Source: Nitrospirales bacterium
Lineage (GTDB): Bacteria > Nitrospirota > Nitrospiria > Nitrospirales > UBA8639
Direction: 5' to 3'
DNA length: 64,000 nt
Assembly: GCA_031315915.1 (NCBI GenBank)
Contig: JALDRK010000010.1
Location: 1 to 64,000 of the forward strand
The translations under genes and the position numbers were made by a program. Positions 51,298 through 60,512 of the stretch are shown here, piece by piece. How positions within the stretch are numbered: the stretch's first letter is position 1; every line of letters starts with the position of its first letter. The notes beneath the pieces were generated by a model. The model did no database searches. It was given only the letters and a program-made list of their open reading frames with translations, and was not told the DNA's origin.

Positions 51298-51421
51298 TCC
51301 CCCGGTCCTCGTTCCCCCACAATCAACATGCGCCTCCAAATGGGTCCGGGGAAGGATTCGTCTTTATCCGACAGACGATCATAACATGCGATGAAAACCA
51401 ATACGGTTTCGCCCCTATTGC

Positions 51422-52444
51422 ATGAAATTAAAAGCTAGCATGAGTTCCAGCTACTCCCGGCCAGGAAACAAACAGAAACATCAACAGGTTCCCATTAGAG
51501 GGCTTTTTCTGATTCTGCTCATTGTATGGAGCATCTGGGGACCGGTTCCGCAATCGGCTAAGGGTGAAACACCGGCACCGTACATTCATTGGGGCGCACT
51601 GTCCTATCCCGATCAGGAACCGGATCTATCCACGGGACTCTCCGTCTTTCGGTTCACGGAATTTAACGGGGAGGGAGAACGGTATAACGGAATCAAAGAA
51701 ACTATCGGTATTAATTTCGTCACGTTGAGTTGGACCCAACACCTCACCAACAAGCTTGAAAATTGGAGTACCAACTTTACCCTGGGCGTGGGTCCAACAA
51801 GAAACCAACCGACCGAGTGGCTGCAAAACGACCTCATCCATGATGAACTGTGGGGCATTCCCCAGGTTCCCGTCGAGGAAACACGCAAACAAACCGATTT
51901 CTCCATTACCGGGTCTTTGACCCGCTGGTGGGAAATTCCCGGTCAGAAACGTATTCTTTACATCGGTGGGGGAGGTCAGTTTGGCAGCTTATTCCATGAA
52001 CTTTTTGCGCGGGCCGGATTTCGACGGTGGTCGCCCTTAAAATCTATTGAACGGTGGACAGGGTCCAATAATGGTATTCTGGCCGGCCTGTTTCGTCCCT
52101 TACGGCTGTCCGGCATGGTCAGGGCCTCTCGCGTTGCCCCCGGAGCCGCCTTTCACGACTTGGCGAATACCACCTATGCCACTCAAGGTTCAATCAGCTA
52201 CGGTTGGTACGATCAACGCACACTTCACCCCTGGGTTGAAGTGGAAATCGGCGCCACGATTGATTCGGGAATTTTTAACGGACAGCAGGGAGACTCGCTG
52301 GAGGAACGGTTTTGGACAGCCGCGCTACGCGTGTATCCATTTACAGTTGAAACCTGGAATGACCAACTCAATAGCCAGGATTTCGGACCGACCTACGGCG
52401 CTCGATTGATGATGGATTTGTCGTTTCTGGTTTCGGGGTCCTGA
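51422..52444 (+). CDS. Predicted exported beta-barrel-like protein
   Basis: 340 residues. A long basic N terminus (about 1-26) precedes a signal helix (GLFLILLIVWSIWGPVPQSA, about 27-46). The mature part has many alternating-hydrophobicity strands ending in aromatic residues, for example IGINFVTLSWTQHLTNKLEN, FSITGSLTRWWEIPGQKRIL and SISYGWYDQRTLHPWVEVEI, with a final strand GARLMMDLSFLVSGS. This is the look of an outer membrane barrel, but the last residue is not an aromatic. No named family was recognised; LpxR-type or porin-like proteins are possible. No ribosome site of note is visible. Confidence 0.65.
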   Translation: MKLKASMSSSYSRPGNKQKHQQVPIRGLFLILLIVWSIWGPVPQSAKGETPAPYIHWGALSYPDQEPDLSTGLSVFRFTEFNGEGERYNGIKETIGINFVTLSWTQHLTNKLENWSTNFTLGVGPTRNQPTEWLQNDLIHDELWGIPQVPVEETRKQTDFSITGSLTRWWEIPGQKRILYIGGGGQFGSLFHELFARAGFRRWSPLKSIERWTGSNNGILAGLFRPLRLSGMVRASRVAPGAAFHDLANTTYATQGSISYGWYDQRTLHPWVEVEIGATIDSGIFNGQQGDSLEERFWTAALRVYPFTVETWNDQLNSQDFGPTYGARLMMDLSFLVSGS

Positions 52445-52487
52445 GCCATTTACAAAATCACCATCGTGAGACCTACAATCTCAAGCA

Positions 52488-53529
52488 TCAATTTCCGACC
52501 GTCGGCGTAAGCGGTAACCTATCCCAGGTTTCTCCTGCATTCGTGCTCCGATAGAGCCCCCCACCGTTGGTTCCCACATAGAGGACCTTGGAATCTTGGG
52601 GACTCACCTGCAAGCTCCGGATGCTCGTGGCTTCTAGCCCGGTCGTCTTCGGCTGCCAGGTCGCTCCTGAATCTTCACTTTTCTGGACCCGGTCACTCGT
52701 CGCCAAATACAAAACAGAAGGATCAGCCGGATTCAATTGAATCGCACTGACATAGGAATCTTCAATGCTTCCTTCAACCTTGGTCCACTGTTCGCCCTGA
52801 TCTGTGGATTTATACAGCCCCTTGGTGGTTCCCGCGTATACGATGTCGCTATCGGTGGGGTCGATGACGATGCCGTTCACTCCCAACGCCATTGAGGCCA
52901 TTTTGGCATCAAACGCCACCATCCCGGTGGTTTTCTTTCCCAAGTTTCCGTAGCATTGGTGGTGCGATACACACTCCTGTCGTCCCGGCAAACAACACGT
53001 TTGGTCGTTGCGGATCTATGGCGAGGGTCACGACAAAACTTACCTCATTCATGCCCTTCATCCGTTCTTTCCAGGTTCGGCCCCCATCCATGCTGCGAAA
53101 CACGCCGACGGTGGTGGCCGCATAGACCATTTCGGTACCCAGAGGATTGAACACCATATGATTCACAATGGCCGAAATCGTGCCCTTTTGAATCCCCTCG
53201 TTAAATTGATGCCATGTGCGTCCTCCGTCTGAACTTTTGTAGGTGCCATCGCCCATGGTTCCGGCAAACACATTAGCCGGCAATATAGGATCGATGGCCA
53301 GACTGATGACACGGGTTCGACTCAGGTCATCAGCCAATCGTTGCCACGTGGTTCCGGTATCGGATGATTTATATACCGCCTCATCGGTAGCCACATACAA
53401 AATATTGGGTTTGGTAGGATGCAAGGCAATGGAGACCACCGTGTCGCTACGGGATCCACACCCCAGCAAGCCCAGGAGGAAGCCAAACCCCACCCCACCG
53501 ATCACACACAATCTTAAAATACCCGGCAT
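52488..53529 (-). pseudogene. BNR/YCF48-like repeat lipoprotein gene broken by frameshift
   Basis: The 5' frame (53529 to about 52950) has a lipoprotein signal (VGFGFLLGLLGC) and four Asp-box-like repeats such as VYKSSDTGTTWQRL, TYKSSDGGRTWHQF and VFRSMDGGRTWKER. The frame is lost after LFAGTTG. An intermediate frame gives VYRTTNATETW, and a third frame carries on with KKTTGMVAFDAKMASM, LYKSTDQGEQWTKV, VQKSEDSGATWQPK and LYRSTNAGETWDRL to the end. At least two indels between about 52925 and 52985 divide one protein of about 345 residues: a seven-bladed-propeller type exported protein of unknown ligand. Confidence 0.8.
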
Positions 53530-53563
53530 GGGAAATCCCCTGTGATTTCTTCAGAGTGGGTCA

Positions 53564-54694
53564 TCATGACCCGGGCCGATACGGCTTGGCATAGCCGGTC
53601 AGCTCCACGTAGCCACGGCCTTCGATAGGACGCCCTTGCCATGTACCCGTCACATCCACAGCCCCCTCCCAATAAGTGACCCCGGTACTTCGTGACGTCA
53701 CCAATTCCTGTTCCGCCATTCGAGGAATAAGTTGCAGCGCGATCTCCCTGGATGGAATCGTAAACTGCCATTGATTGGGATACCGGGCGCCGCTTCGGGA
53801 ACTGGTCCAAAATTTTTCCACCGTCACTTCCATCTCGTCACGAGTTAATAACTGCGAAGAGCCATCACGATTCACGAGGGTTCCACTGGAGGCTGGAGCA
53901 AATGTTCCATTGGCCTCGCGGAGCCAATAGGCCATGATTTCTCGTCCATTGGCCAGTTGAATACTGAACCAGTCCCATCCGACTAACCCCTCGGCCAAAT
54001 CGGCCGACCCGAACTCATGGTCCATCCAGCTCTCACCTTCCACAGACAGCAAGGTTTCTTCCACCTGAACCGTGCCTTTCGTGGTTAGGCGCGTCAAGGA
54101 GTAATAATGCGAGGTCTCCCCGGCTTGCTCGCCTTTTTTACTCACTCCTCCGACTCCGTGCACCACAGGCGGTTTACGCGATTCCACCTCCAGGTCAATG
54201 GCAAAACCCTCTCCCTGCGCCTGAAGGTCGAACCGGTGTGGATGCCCGGGCACCGCCTGGACGAACCACCGGTCAATCCACACATGCAGATTGTCCGGTT
54301 GGGCTCCGGCTTTGTGAATACCGGCCCGACTGACCTTTTCCGCCATCCGAAATTGATCACCGGATTCATCGGTGAGTGCAAAATGGGCCAAATACAGGTG
54401 GCGAATTGCCCAGACCGATGGATTTTTCCGGGCATCGGGATGATCAATCCCTCGACGGAAAAACGTCAGTTCATACCCGAACCGCCGACCGGCTTCCGTA
54501 AACAAATGCCCCGTGAAATACCACCATTCCGTCTGAAATGCTTCGTGGCTGCCGTGATCGCGAGGAAAAGTATAGTCGTACCCCGATCGAGCGGGAGAAA
54601 AGATAGGTCCCTCCTGAGCGGACAACCATGCAGGCCAACCGAGGACCAAAAGACACAGACCGGCTACGGCCTTCCAGATGGATCCAGGTCGCAT
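53564..54694 (-). CDS. AttH/CrtC-like lipocalin-domain exported protein
   Basis: 376 residues from ATG 54694, the start giving a clean signal peptide (MRPGSIWKAVAGLCLLVLGW, cleaved near WLSAQ). The mature part opens with FPRDHGSHEAFQTEWWYFTG and RRFGYELTFFRR, the mark of the AttH family (carotenoid 1,2-hydratase-like). Further blocks are SHYYSLTRLTTKGTV, ESWMDHEFGSADLAEGLVGW and DWFSIQLANGREIMAYWLR, with YWEGAVDVTGTW and GYVELTGYA at the end. Two lipocalin-like barrels form these proteins; many are exported hydrolases of unknown substrate. The gene follows directly after the broken BNR gene on the same strand. Confidence 0.85.
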   Translation of the reverse strand: MRPGSIWKAVAGLCLLVLGWPAWLSAQEGPIFSPARSGYDYTFPRDHGSHEAFQTEWWYFTGHLFTEAGRRFGYELTFFRRGIDHPDARKNPSVWAIRHLYLAHFALTDESGDQFRMAEKVSRAGIHKAGAQPDNLHVWIDRWFVQAVPGHPHRFDLQAQGEGFAIDLEVESRKPPVVHGVGGVSKKGEQAGETSHYYSLTRLTTKGTVQVEETLLSVEGESWMDHEFGSADLAEGLVGWDWFSIQLANGREIMAYWLREANGTFAPASSGTLVNRDGSSQLLTRDEMEVTVEKFWTSSRSGARYPNQWQFTIPSREIALQLIPRMAEQELVTSRSTGVTYWEGAVDVTGTWQGRPIEGRGYVELTGYAKPYRPGS

Positions 54695-54882
54695 CTTTAT
54701 TCTCGTTGCGCTTGTCGCAGAGGTGTTGAAAAAAGCGCGAGGACACATAGAAGTGGGGGTTATACCACGCGGTCCCCACTCCATCAAAATCCTGTCTTCA
54801 CAGGTGTTTGGACGATCTTGCACAGATATTCACTTCGATCGATTACGTTGACTTTGACGAAAATCCTCGGCTATCGTACCGC

Positions 54883-55542
54883 ATGTCTTTGGAATTTTCT
54901 CCCACAGAATCGCAAGCGTTTCCCATTCCCGACATAATTCCCCTTTTTCCCCTTCCCTCTATTGTGTTTTTCCCGGAAACCTACCTCCCGTTGCATATTT
55001 TCGAGCCCCGATACCGGGACATGGTTCAAGACGCCTCAAGCCAGGGACGTTGCATCGGAATGGCCCTCCTCAAGGAAGGATGGGAGGAGCATTATTATGA
55101 AACACCGCCGATTTATGACCTGGGCTGTGTAGGCCGTATTATCAGTTTACATAAATTATCGGACGGACGGTTTAATATTGTTCTTCAAGGGCTCCAACGT
55201 TGCACGTATACGGAACAAGCGACTCCAACACTCTATCGTCAGGCCAAGACGACCCTGCGGCATCAGACGACTCCGCCGACTCTCACGGTGGACATCCGCA
55301 TGCAATTGGAATCGGTCGCTCAAGAATATTTACAATGGAGAAAAGCCACGGAACTCTCTCAGATCATTAACGCCGGACAATTGACGGACTCGATTCTGGT
55401 CAATAACTTGTCAGCAGGCCTGGATTTTTCACCTCTGGAAAAACAATTCCTTCTGGAGTCGGATAACCTCTCCCAACAAGCCCGCCGGTTAACGGATTTA
55501 CTGCGATTCAAACTGGCCGACCTCCCGCTGAATCAGGAATAA
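54883..55542 (+). CDS. Lon N-terminal (LON substrate-binding) domain protein
   Basis: 219 residues from ATG 54883. It consists of the LonN/PUA-like domain alone: IIPLFPLPSIVFFPETYLPL, HIFEPRYRDMVQDA, RCIGMALLKEGWEEHYY and DLGCVGRIISLHKLSDGRFN, followed by a helical bundle (VAQEYLQWRKATELSQIINA, LEKQFLLESDNLSQQARRLT). No ATPase or protease part. Such proteins are thought to bind substrates or partners, but the role is open. An in-frame start at 54808 would overlap the divergent gene. It lies five bases before the ABC transporter gene and opens the plus-strand block to 58.2 kb. Confidence 0.88.
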   Translation: MSLEFSPTESQAFPIPDIIPLFPLPSIVFFPETYLPLHIFEPRYRDMVQDASSQGRCIGMALLKEGWEEHYYETPPIYDLGCVGRIISLHKLSDGRFNIVLQGLQRCTYTEQATPTLYRQAKTTLRHQTTPPTLTVDIRMQLESVAQEYLQWRKATELSQIINAGQLTDSILVNNLSAGLDFSPLEKQFLLESDNLSQQARRLTDLLRFKLADLPLNQE

Positions 55543-55547
55543 GCTTC

Positions 55548-56525
55548 ATGTCTTCCTCTATTGCCATTGACGTACAAGGGCTTGGAAAAAGCTATGACGG
55601 AGTCAAAGCCGTCGATAATCTTTCCCTGACTGTTCATGAGGGAGAAATATTCGGTCTATTAGGACCCAACGGGGCCGGGAAAAGTACGACTCTCCGCATT
55701 CTGATTACCACCCTCAAACCCACCTCCGGAACCGCCAAAATATTTGGGCGGGACGTGGTGGAAGAGGCGGATACCGTCAGACGCCTTATCGGATACGTGC
55801 CGCAGGAACGCGCCATTGACCGTTTCTTGACCGGTCGCGAACATCTGCTGCTCCTTGCGGATCTGTACCACCTGAAAAAAGACGAGGCGCGAACCCGGAT
55901 TGACAGCCTCCTCAAACTGGTCAGCCTCGAAGAGCATGCGGACCGGGTGGCTAAAGGGTATTCCGGCGGCATGAAACGCAAACTGGATATTGCCTGCGGC
56001 CTCCTGCCGAATCCCAAAGTGTTATTTCTCGATGAACCGACACTGGGACTTGATGTGCAGAGCCGATTGAATATTTGGGAATATGTCCGTCAGTTGCGCG
56101 ATCAGGGCATCACCATCGTGATGACAACCAATTATCTGGACGAGGCGGACCAACTGTGCGACCGGCTGGCGATCATTGATCGTGGCCAAATCCGCGCCAT
56201 CGGCTCTCCCAAAGACCTGAAAGCCGGTTTGGGCGGGGATGGGGTCTGGCTCACCCTTGGGGATCCGACCCCGCAAGCCCTGGAAAAACTGACGACGGCT
56301 CTCAAGACGTTGCCATATGTCCGGGCGATCACCCCGCGAGAACAGGGCCTGGATGTCCGGGTAGATGGACCCGAAAAAGCTCTCCCGGCTATTTTAGAAA
56401 TCGCGGGCAAAGTCGGATGCCGATTGGATGGGATCGAGTACCATCGTCCTCGGCTGGATGACGTATTTGTGGCCCACACGGGGCGATCCATGAAAGACGA
56501 CCTCCAGGAATCTTCCTCAGATTAG
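55548..56525 (+). CDS. ABC transporter ATP-binding protein (DrrA/NatA type)
   Basis: 325 residues. Walker A GPNGAGKST (39-47), Q loop in YVPQERAID, signature GYSGGMKRK (138-144), Walker B VLFLDEPTLGLD (158-169) and a switch TTNYLDEADQLCDRLAIID. The C-terminal 90 residues (after about 235) are the extension common in DrrA-type drug or polysaccharide exporter ATPases. It forms a pair with the permease gene 40 bases downstream. The substrate cannot be named. Confidence 0.93.
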   Translation: MSSSIAIDVQGLGKSYDGVKAVDNLSLTVHEGEIFGLLGPNGAGKSTTLRILITTLKPTSGTAKIFGRDVVEEADTVRRLIGYVPQERAIDRFLTGREHLLLLADLYHLKKDEARTRIDSLLKLVSLEEHADRVAKGYSGGMKRKLDIACGLLPNPKVLFLDEPTLGLDVQSRLNIWEYVRQLRDQGITIVMTTNYLDEADQLCDRLAIIDRGQIRAIGSPKDLKAGLGGDGVWLTLGDPTPQALEKLTTALKTLPYVRAITPREQGLDVRVDGPEKALPAILEIAGKVGCRLDGIEYHRPRLDDVFVAHTGRSMKDDLQESSSD

Positions 56526-56565
56526 TCCGGCACTCACCCCGCTTACTTTGTTGAAAGGTTTCTTC

Positions 56566-57345
56566 ATGCAAGAGCAAATACAGGAAGTGCTCGCCTTGAC
56601 TAACCGATGGGTGAAACGGCTGAGCCGAGAAAAATTCAGTATGTTGTTTACCTTAATCCAGCCCATGCTGTTTTGGCTGATATTCTTCGGTAATCTGTTT
56701 CAACGCGCAGCCGATGTCCAGGTCGTGCAAGCCCCGAATTATATGAGCTTTCTAGCGGCCGGCGTGGTCGTGATGACCGTGCTCAATAATGGATTGGCCG
56801 GCGGCGTCGACCTGTTATTCGATAAAGAAAACGGTTTCTTGGAGCGCCTGATGGCCACACCCATTCGCCGGTCTTCGGTTATTCTGAGCCGGTTTCTCTT
56901 TGTCATGGCGATCACCGGCATGCAGATTCTGGTCATTCTGGGCGTCGCGTTTCTGTTCGGCGTACAAGCGGAAACCGGTATTCTGGGTATTGCCGTCATC
57001 CTCTTGATCGGCATGGCCTTCGGTATCGGACTGACGGCCATCTCCATGGCCATGGCCTTTTCGGTCAAAAGCCACGGCGATTTCTTTTCGGTTCTGGGAT
57101 TCCTGTCTCTTCCGATGATTTTCTTGAGTTCCGCACTCGTTCCCCTGGCGGCCATGCCCGGATGGATGAATGTCCTGGCTCTGTTCAATCCTATGACCTG
57201 GGTCATTGATGCCGTCCGACCATTGATCATCTCCGGATGGAGTCAAGCCCTTCCCCAGGTGGCGATCGCGGCGGCTGTCCTGATTGCCTTCGATGCCCTC
57301 TGCCTCTACGGCGGGGCCAAAGCCTTCAAACGAACGGTGGGATAA
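56566..57345 (+). CDS. ABC-2 type transporter permease
   Basis: 259 residues from ATG 56566 (MQEQIQEVLALTNRW); an in-frame ATG at 56548 is less likely. Six membrane helices of the ABC-2 type: FTLIQPMLFWLIFFGNLF, YMSFLAAGVVVMTVLNNGLA, then the intracellular helix GFLERLMATPIRRSSVI, and the late block LPMIFLSSALVPLAAMPGWM and NPMTWVIDAVRPLI, typical of the NodJ/DrrB family. It partners the ATP-binding protein at 55548-56525 and probably exports a lipid-like or glycan-like compound. Confidence 0.92.
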   Translation: MQEQIQEVLALTNRWVKRLSREKFSMLFTLIQPMLFWLIFFGNLFQRAADVQVVQAPNYMSFLAAGVVVMTVLNNGLAGGVDLLFDKENGFLERLMATPIRRSSVILSRFLFVMAITGMQILVILGVAFLFGVQAETGILGIAVILLIGMAFGIGLTAISMAMAFSVKSHGDFFSVLGFLSLPMIFLSSALVPLAAMPGWMNVLALFNPMTWVIDAVRPLIISGWSQALPQVAIAAAVLIAFDALCLYGGAKAFKRTVG

Positions 57346-57372
57346 CCGCTTTCTCCTGATGTCAGACAACCG

Positions 57373-58212
57373 TTGAACGCTCCCTCACCAGAACGCGTGC
57401 AAGCGTTGTTGCAGTTACTATCCGATCCCGACGAGAACATTGCCCGCACCATCCATGAAGAACTGGTCAAATTGGGCCCTCGGGTGTTGCCATTCCTGCT
57501 AACCGCTCAAGCGGAGCGCCCGACCCTCACGCCCCTCCTGACTTGGGTCATCGAGGAAATCCACTTTCCACAACTCCGTGATACCTTCCGGCAAGGCATC
57601 CTTCAGGGATCGCTTGATTGGGAACAGGGTGCATTTCTCATCGCCCAACTCCGCGATCCGAATCTCAACGTCGCCCACTACCGAAATCTCCTCGATCAAC
57701 TTGCAGAAGAGTTCCGCGCCAAATGGAAACTCGAGTCGTTTTCGGCGGAAGACACCGCTCAACATCTGGCCATGTTTCTGTTCAAAGATAAAGGGTTTTC
57801 CGGAAACCGGGAACATTATTACGATCCGGACAATAGCTTCATGCACGTCGTCATTGATCGACGGCAAGGCATTCCCATCACGCTTTCGGCTCTGTATGCG
57901 TTCGTGGCAAAGAGGGTTGGATTACCAATCGTGGGAGTCGGTTTGCCGGGTCATTTCATTGTTCGGATTGAGGGAATCACTCCACCGGCGTTTCTGGATG
58001 CCTTTAATGCAGGGGTACGGTTATCCGAACAGGACTGTCGAAAATTCATCGAAGCCGCAGGAATGGAATTTCACCCAAACTATCTCCATCAAAGCCCGAC
58101 TCCGGCCATTCTATCCCGCATGCTCCGGAATTTACTTGGCGTGTATGAGGAAATCCATCAGGAAACGATGGCGCGACGAGTGATGGCCCTTTTGACCAGT
58201 TTCGATGCCTAA
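57373..58212 (+). CDS. SirB1-family protein (transglutaminase-like fold)
   Basis: 279 residues. The only fitting start is TTG 57373, because the ATG at 57359 is out of frame; no clear ribosome site. The first 90 residues look like HEAT-type helices (ALLQLLSDPDENIARTIHEE). The SirB1/transglut_core2 block follows: MFLFKDKGFSGNREHYYDPD, NSFMHVVIDRRQGIPITLSA, RVGLPIVGVGLPGHFIVRIE and FLDAFNAGVRLS, carrying the conserved G-x-P-I-T-L-S and G-H-F motifs. The catalytic cysteine of true transglutaminases is not evident. Function is unknown; the family is widespread next to housekeeping genes. Confidence 0.85.
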   Translation: MNAPSPERVQALLQLLSDPDENIARTIHEELVKLGPRVLPFLLTAQAERPTLTPLLTWVIEEIHFPQLRDTFRQGILQGSLDWEQGAFLIAQLRDPNLNVAHYRNLLDQLAEEFRAKWKLESFSAEDTAQHLAMFLFKDKGFSGNREHYYDPDNSFMHVVIDRRQGIPITLSALYAFVAKRVGLPIVGVGLPGHFIVRIEGITPPAFLDAFNAGVRLSEQDCRKFIEAAGMEFHPNYLHQSPTPAILSRMLRNLLGVYEEIHQETMARRVMALLTSFDA

Positions 58213-58219
58213 TCGGGCA

Positions 58220-58975
58220 TCAGACCTGAAGGTGCAACAGGTCTTTGGCCTTGATAATCTTGCCGGAGAAATATTTTCCTGCCTGTTTCACGACATTCGA
58301 CCGATCCGCCAGAGGATAAAAATGCGACAGCACCAGCTTTTTGACCTGGGCTTCACTGGCCACTTTCCCGCATTGCTCGGCATGCATGTGGCTGGCACCC
58401 GGACTGCGTGACGAAAACGAACAATCCATAATGGCCACATCGACACCCCGGCATATTTTGATTAAATTATCGCTGGCCATGGCATCCCCTGAAAACGAAG
58501 CCGTTCGCCCCTGATAAGCAAATCGATACCCTAAACACACCTGGCTATCCGTATGCGTCATCGGGATGGGAATAATCTTAGTCTGACCGATATGAAAAGG
58601 ACGGCGGTGCACCTCTCTGAGCATCACTTTAAACGGAGCGCTGGAAAAGACCGGAATCGTGTCCAGCAAGGTTCCAAAAAGCCGTTTGGTGCCCGGCGGA
58701 CCGTAAATATGCAAGGCGCCCCTGGATCCTCCCCCATACAGGGCATGACACACCGCATCGAAGAAAAACGTAATAAAATCCGAAAAATGATCGGCATGAT
58801 AATGGGTGAAAATGAGATGTTGAATGGTATGGCGGTCCAGACCGGTTTTCAGTAGATTGGGGAGCGTTCGAGGACCGAAATCCAGTAGAATAGGCCGGTC
58901 CGTGGCAATCAAATATCCTGCTGCCGCCCGGCGGGGATGCATATTGGTTCCTGATCCTAAAATGGTGATTTGCAT
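58220..58975 (-). CDS. MBL-fold metallohydrolase (RNase Z / arylsulfatase-like)
   Basis: 251 residues. MBL-fold motifs: H58, H60, D62 and H63 in THYHADHFSDF, then the histidine in PMTHTDSQVCLGYRF, the aspartate of TASFSGDAMAS and the histidine of VLSHFYPL. The start ITILGSGTNMHPRRAAAGYL is that of RNase-Z-like enzymes, but the exosite arm of true RNase Z is missing and the chain is short. It is a hydrolase of unknown substrate; phosphodiesters are likely. It lies convergent to the SirB1-like gene, seven bases apart. Confidence 0.88.
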   Translation of the reverse strand: MQITILGSGTNMHPRRAAAGYLIATDRPILLDFGPRTLPNLLKTGLDRHTIQHLIFTHYHADHFSDFITFFFDAVCHALYGGGSRGALHIYGPPGTKRLFGTLLDTIPVFSSAPFKVMLREVHRRPFHIGQTKIIPIPMTHTDSQVCLGYRFAYQGRTASFSGDAMASDNLIKICRGVDVAIMDCSFSSRSPGASHMHAEQCGKVASEAQVKKLVLSHFYPLADRSNVVKQAGKYFSGKIIKAKDLLHLQV

Positions 58976-59029
58976 AACTCTGAGTGACTCCTTAATTCAA
59001 CCACGATAAACATTCTTTCTTCTGCGCGT

Positions 59030-59677
59030 ATGTCTACTCCAACCAATTCCCAACAGGAACCCAGCCGAGCGATCAACCCGTTGTTTGGCCTCCTGGCAAT
59101 CGGGAGCATCGTAGCAAGCATTTGGATTTGGAATCATCTCTCCTTCGATACGCAAGACTATATTACCGAGGATCTCCTACCGATTTTCCTGGCATTGTCG
59201 GCTCTGGCAGGTGGACTGTGGGTCGCCTGGAAAAAGTGGCGGGCCCATCAAGACCGGCTCAAGCTGCGGGATCGGCTCATTCAGCGGTTCCAAAAAGAAC
59301 CCTCGCCCCACAAACGTCGGGACCTGGCCTTTACGATCGTGGAAGTGAATCGATTTGAACCGGAAGGGTTGGAAGCCGTGGCCGAACCCATGGCCGAATT
59401 GTTTATCTGGACCGTCAAAACGGCACTCGGGGATAAACAACATCGGGTGCGCGGCATGGCGGTGAGCTATCTGGGAGTCTTGAACCACCAACCGGCGATT
59501 CCCCTCCTGATGAAAGCGCTGGAAGACGATCATGCCCATGTGCGGGCCAGCGCGGCGTTGGCGTTTTGCCGGATGCGCACCAAAGAAGCCAAGCCTAAAT
59601 TGGAAGTGATGATGAAAGAAGATTGGGATCAGACGGTAAGAAGCCGATCACGGGAAGCGGTCGAACGCATGTCCTAA
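59030..59677 (+). CDS. Membrane protein with C-terminal HEAT repeats
   Basis: 215 residues. Two membrane helices at about 20-37 (PLFGLLAIGSIVASIWIW) and about 50-68 (DLLPIFLALSALAGGLWVAW). A coiled, basic stretch (about 70-95) leads to two or three HEAT-type repeats: KQHRVRGMAVSYLGVLNHQP, AIPLLMKALEDDHAHVRASA and ALAFCRMRTKEAKP. Such proteins act as scaffolds at the membrane. No ribosome site of note before ATG 59030. It stands between a minus-strand MBL gene and a minus-strand exported protein gene. Confidence 0.78.
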   Translation: MSTPTNSQQEPSRAINPLFGLLAIGSIVASIWIWNHLSFDTQDYITEDLLPIFLALSALAGGLWVAWKKWRAHQDRLKLRDRLIQRFQKEPSPHKRRDLAFTIVEVNRFEPEGLEAVAEPMAELFIWTVKTALGDKQHRVRGMAVSYLGVLNHQPAIPLLMKALEDDHAHVRASAALAFCRMRTKEAKPKLEVMMKEDWDQTVRSRSREAVERMS

Positions 59678-59761
59678 GATGGAAGGAAGATTGAGCTCAA
59701 AATGGTCTGGGGAACATATTTATCGGCAGACCGCTCCATCCATTCTACTCACTCATCCCAC

Positions 59762-60406
59762 TCACTTTAACTCTTCGTTCAGCCCTTCCTGATCGGCCGC
59801 GGTAAACCGATACCCTTTATTCATCAACGCCTGCATGCCGTCCATCAGCCCTTGAAATTGCACATTCGCCCTCATGCGGTCGAAAAGACCGGTGAGATGG
59901 ACGATATATTCCGTAACCGGCTGATGACTGAAAAACGGCAGCCCGAGGGACTCGACGACGTCCCGGGTTTCCTGCAGGTTATATTCTTTATTATCATCTC
60001 CATCCCCGACCAGAACCATCTGAAAAAACGTCAGACTAAGGGACAGCTCCTGTTGAGCCTTGCCGAATCCTTCCCGCGCCGCCTCCAACCCCCCAGGATA
60101 GCGTTTGACACATTCGTGACTCGAGTCAATAGGCTGGTTGACCATAAACCGAACTTTTTGAGCCTGAGTTTTGGGCTTGGTGTGCTGTTGCTGCTTATAA
60201 AACCAAGCCGTGCATGTATCTGCCAATGAAAACTCCTGCTTGTCTTTGATGATCTGCGCATGAACGTGTTGCCTGAACCCTTGAAAGAGGTCGGTCCCCG
60301 GACTGGCCTGGGCCTGACCGTGGAGACCCAATACCAGAAGCATCGCCCCCCCGAATATGACCGAAAGGCGTGTGGCATTGCGTCTGTTTTTTACTTTGAA
60401 ATCCAT
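59762..60406 (-). CDS. Exported protein of unknown function
   Basis: 214 residues. A basic N terminus and hydrophobic segment (SVIFGGAMLLVLGLHGQAQA, cleaved near ASP) form a signal peptide. The mature part is helical with two cysteines (TCTAWFY and HECVKRY, perhaps a disulphide) and a DGDDNKEYN loop (about 140-148) that looks like a calcium-binding EF-hand loop. The C-terminal block LMDGMQALMNKGYRFTAADQ, then EGLNEELK is reminiscent of a final helix in calcium-binding proteins. No family was named. Predicted periplasmic. Confidence 0.7.
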   Translation of the reverse strand: MDFKVKNRRNATRLSVIFGGAMLLVLGLHGQAQASPGTDLFQGFRQHVHAQIIKDKQEFSLADTCTAWFYKQQQHTKPKTQAQKVRFMVNQPIDSSHECVKRYPGGLEAAREGFGKAQQELSLSLTFFQMVLVGDGDDNKEYNLQETRDVVESLGLPFFSHQPVTEYIVHLTGLFDRMRANVQFQGLMDGMQALMNKGYRFTAADQEGLNEELK

Positions 60407-60512
60407 ATGTCTCCTGGAATAATTTCTCAGTATACCATCGGATTCACGCGTCTTCTAATGAAATTTCATTTTTTGGCGAGAGCCTCTCATTAATTTGTTT
60501 CCGTGTTAGAAT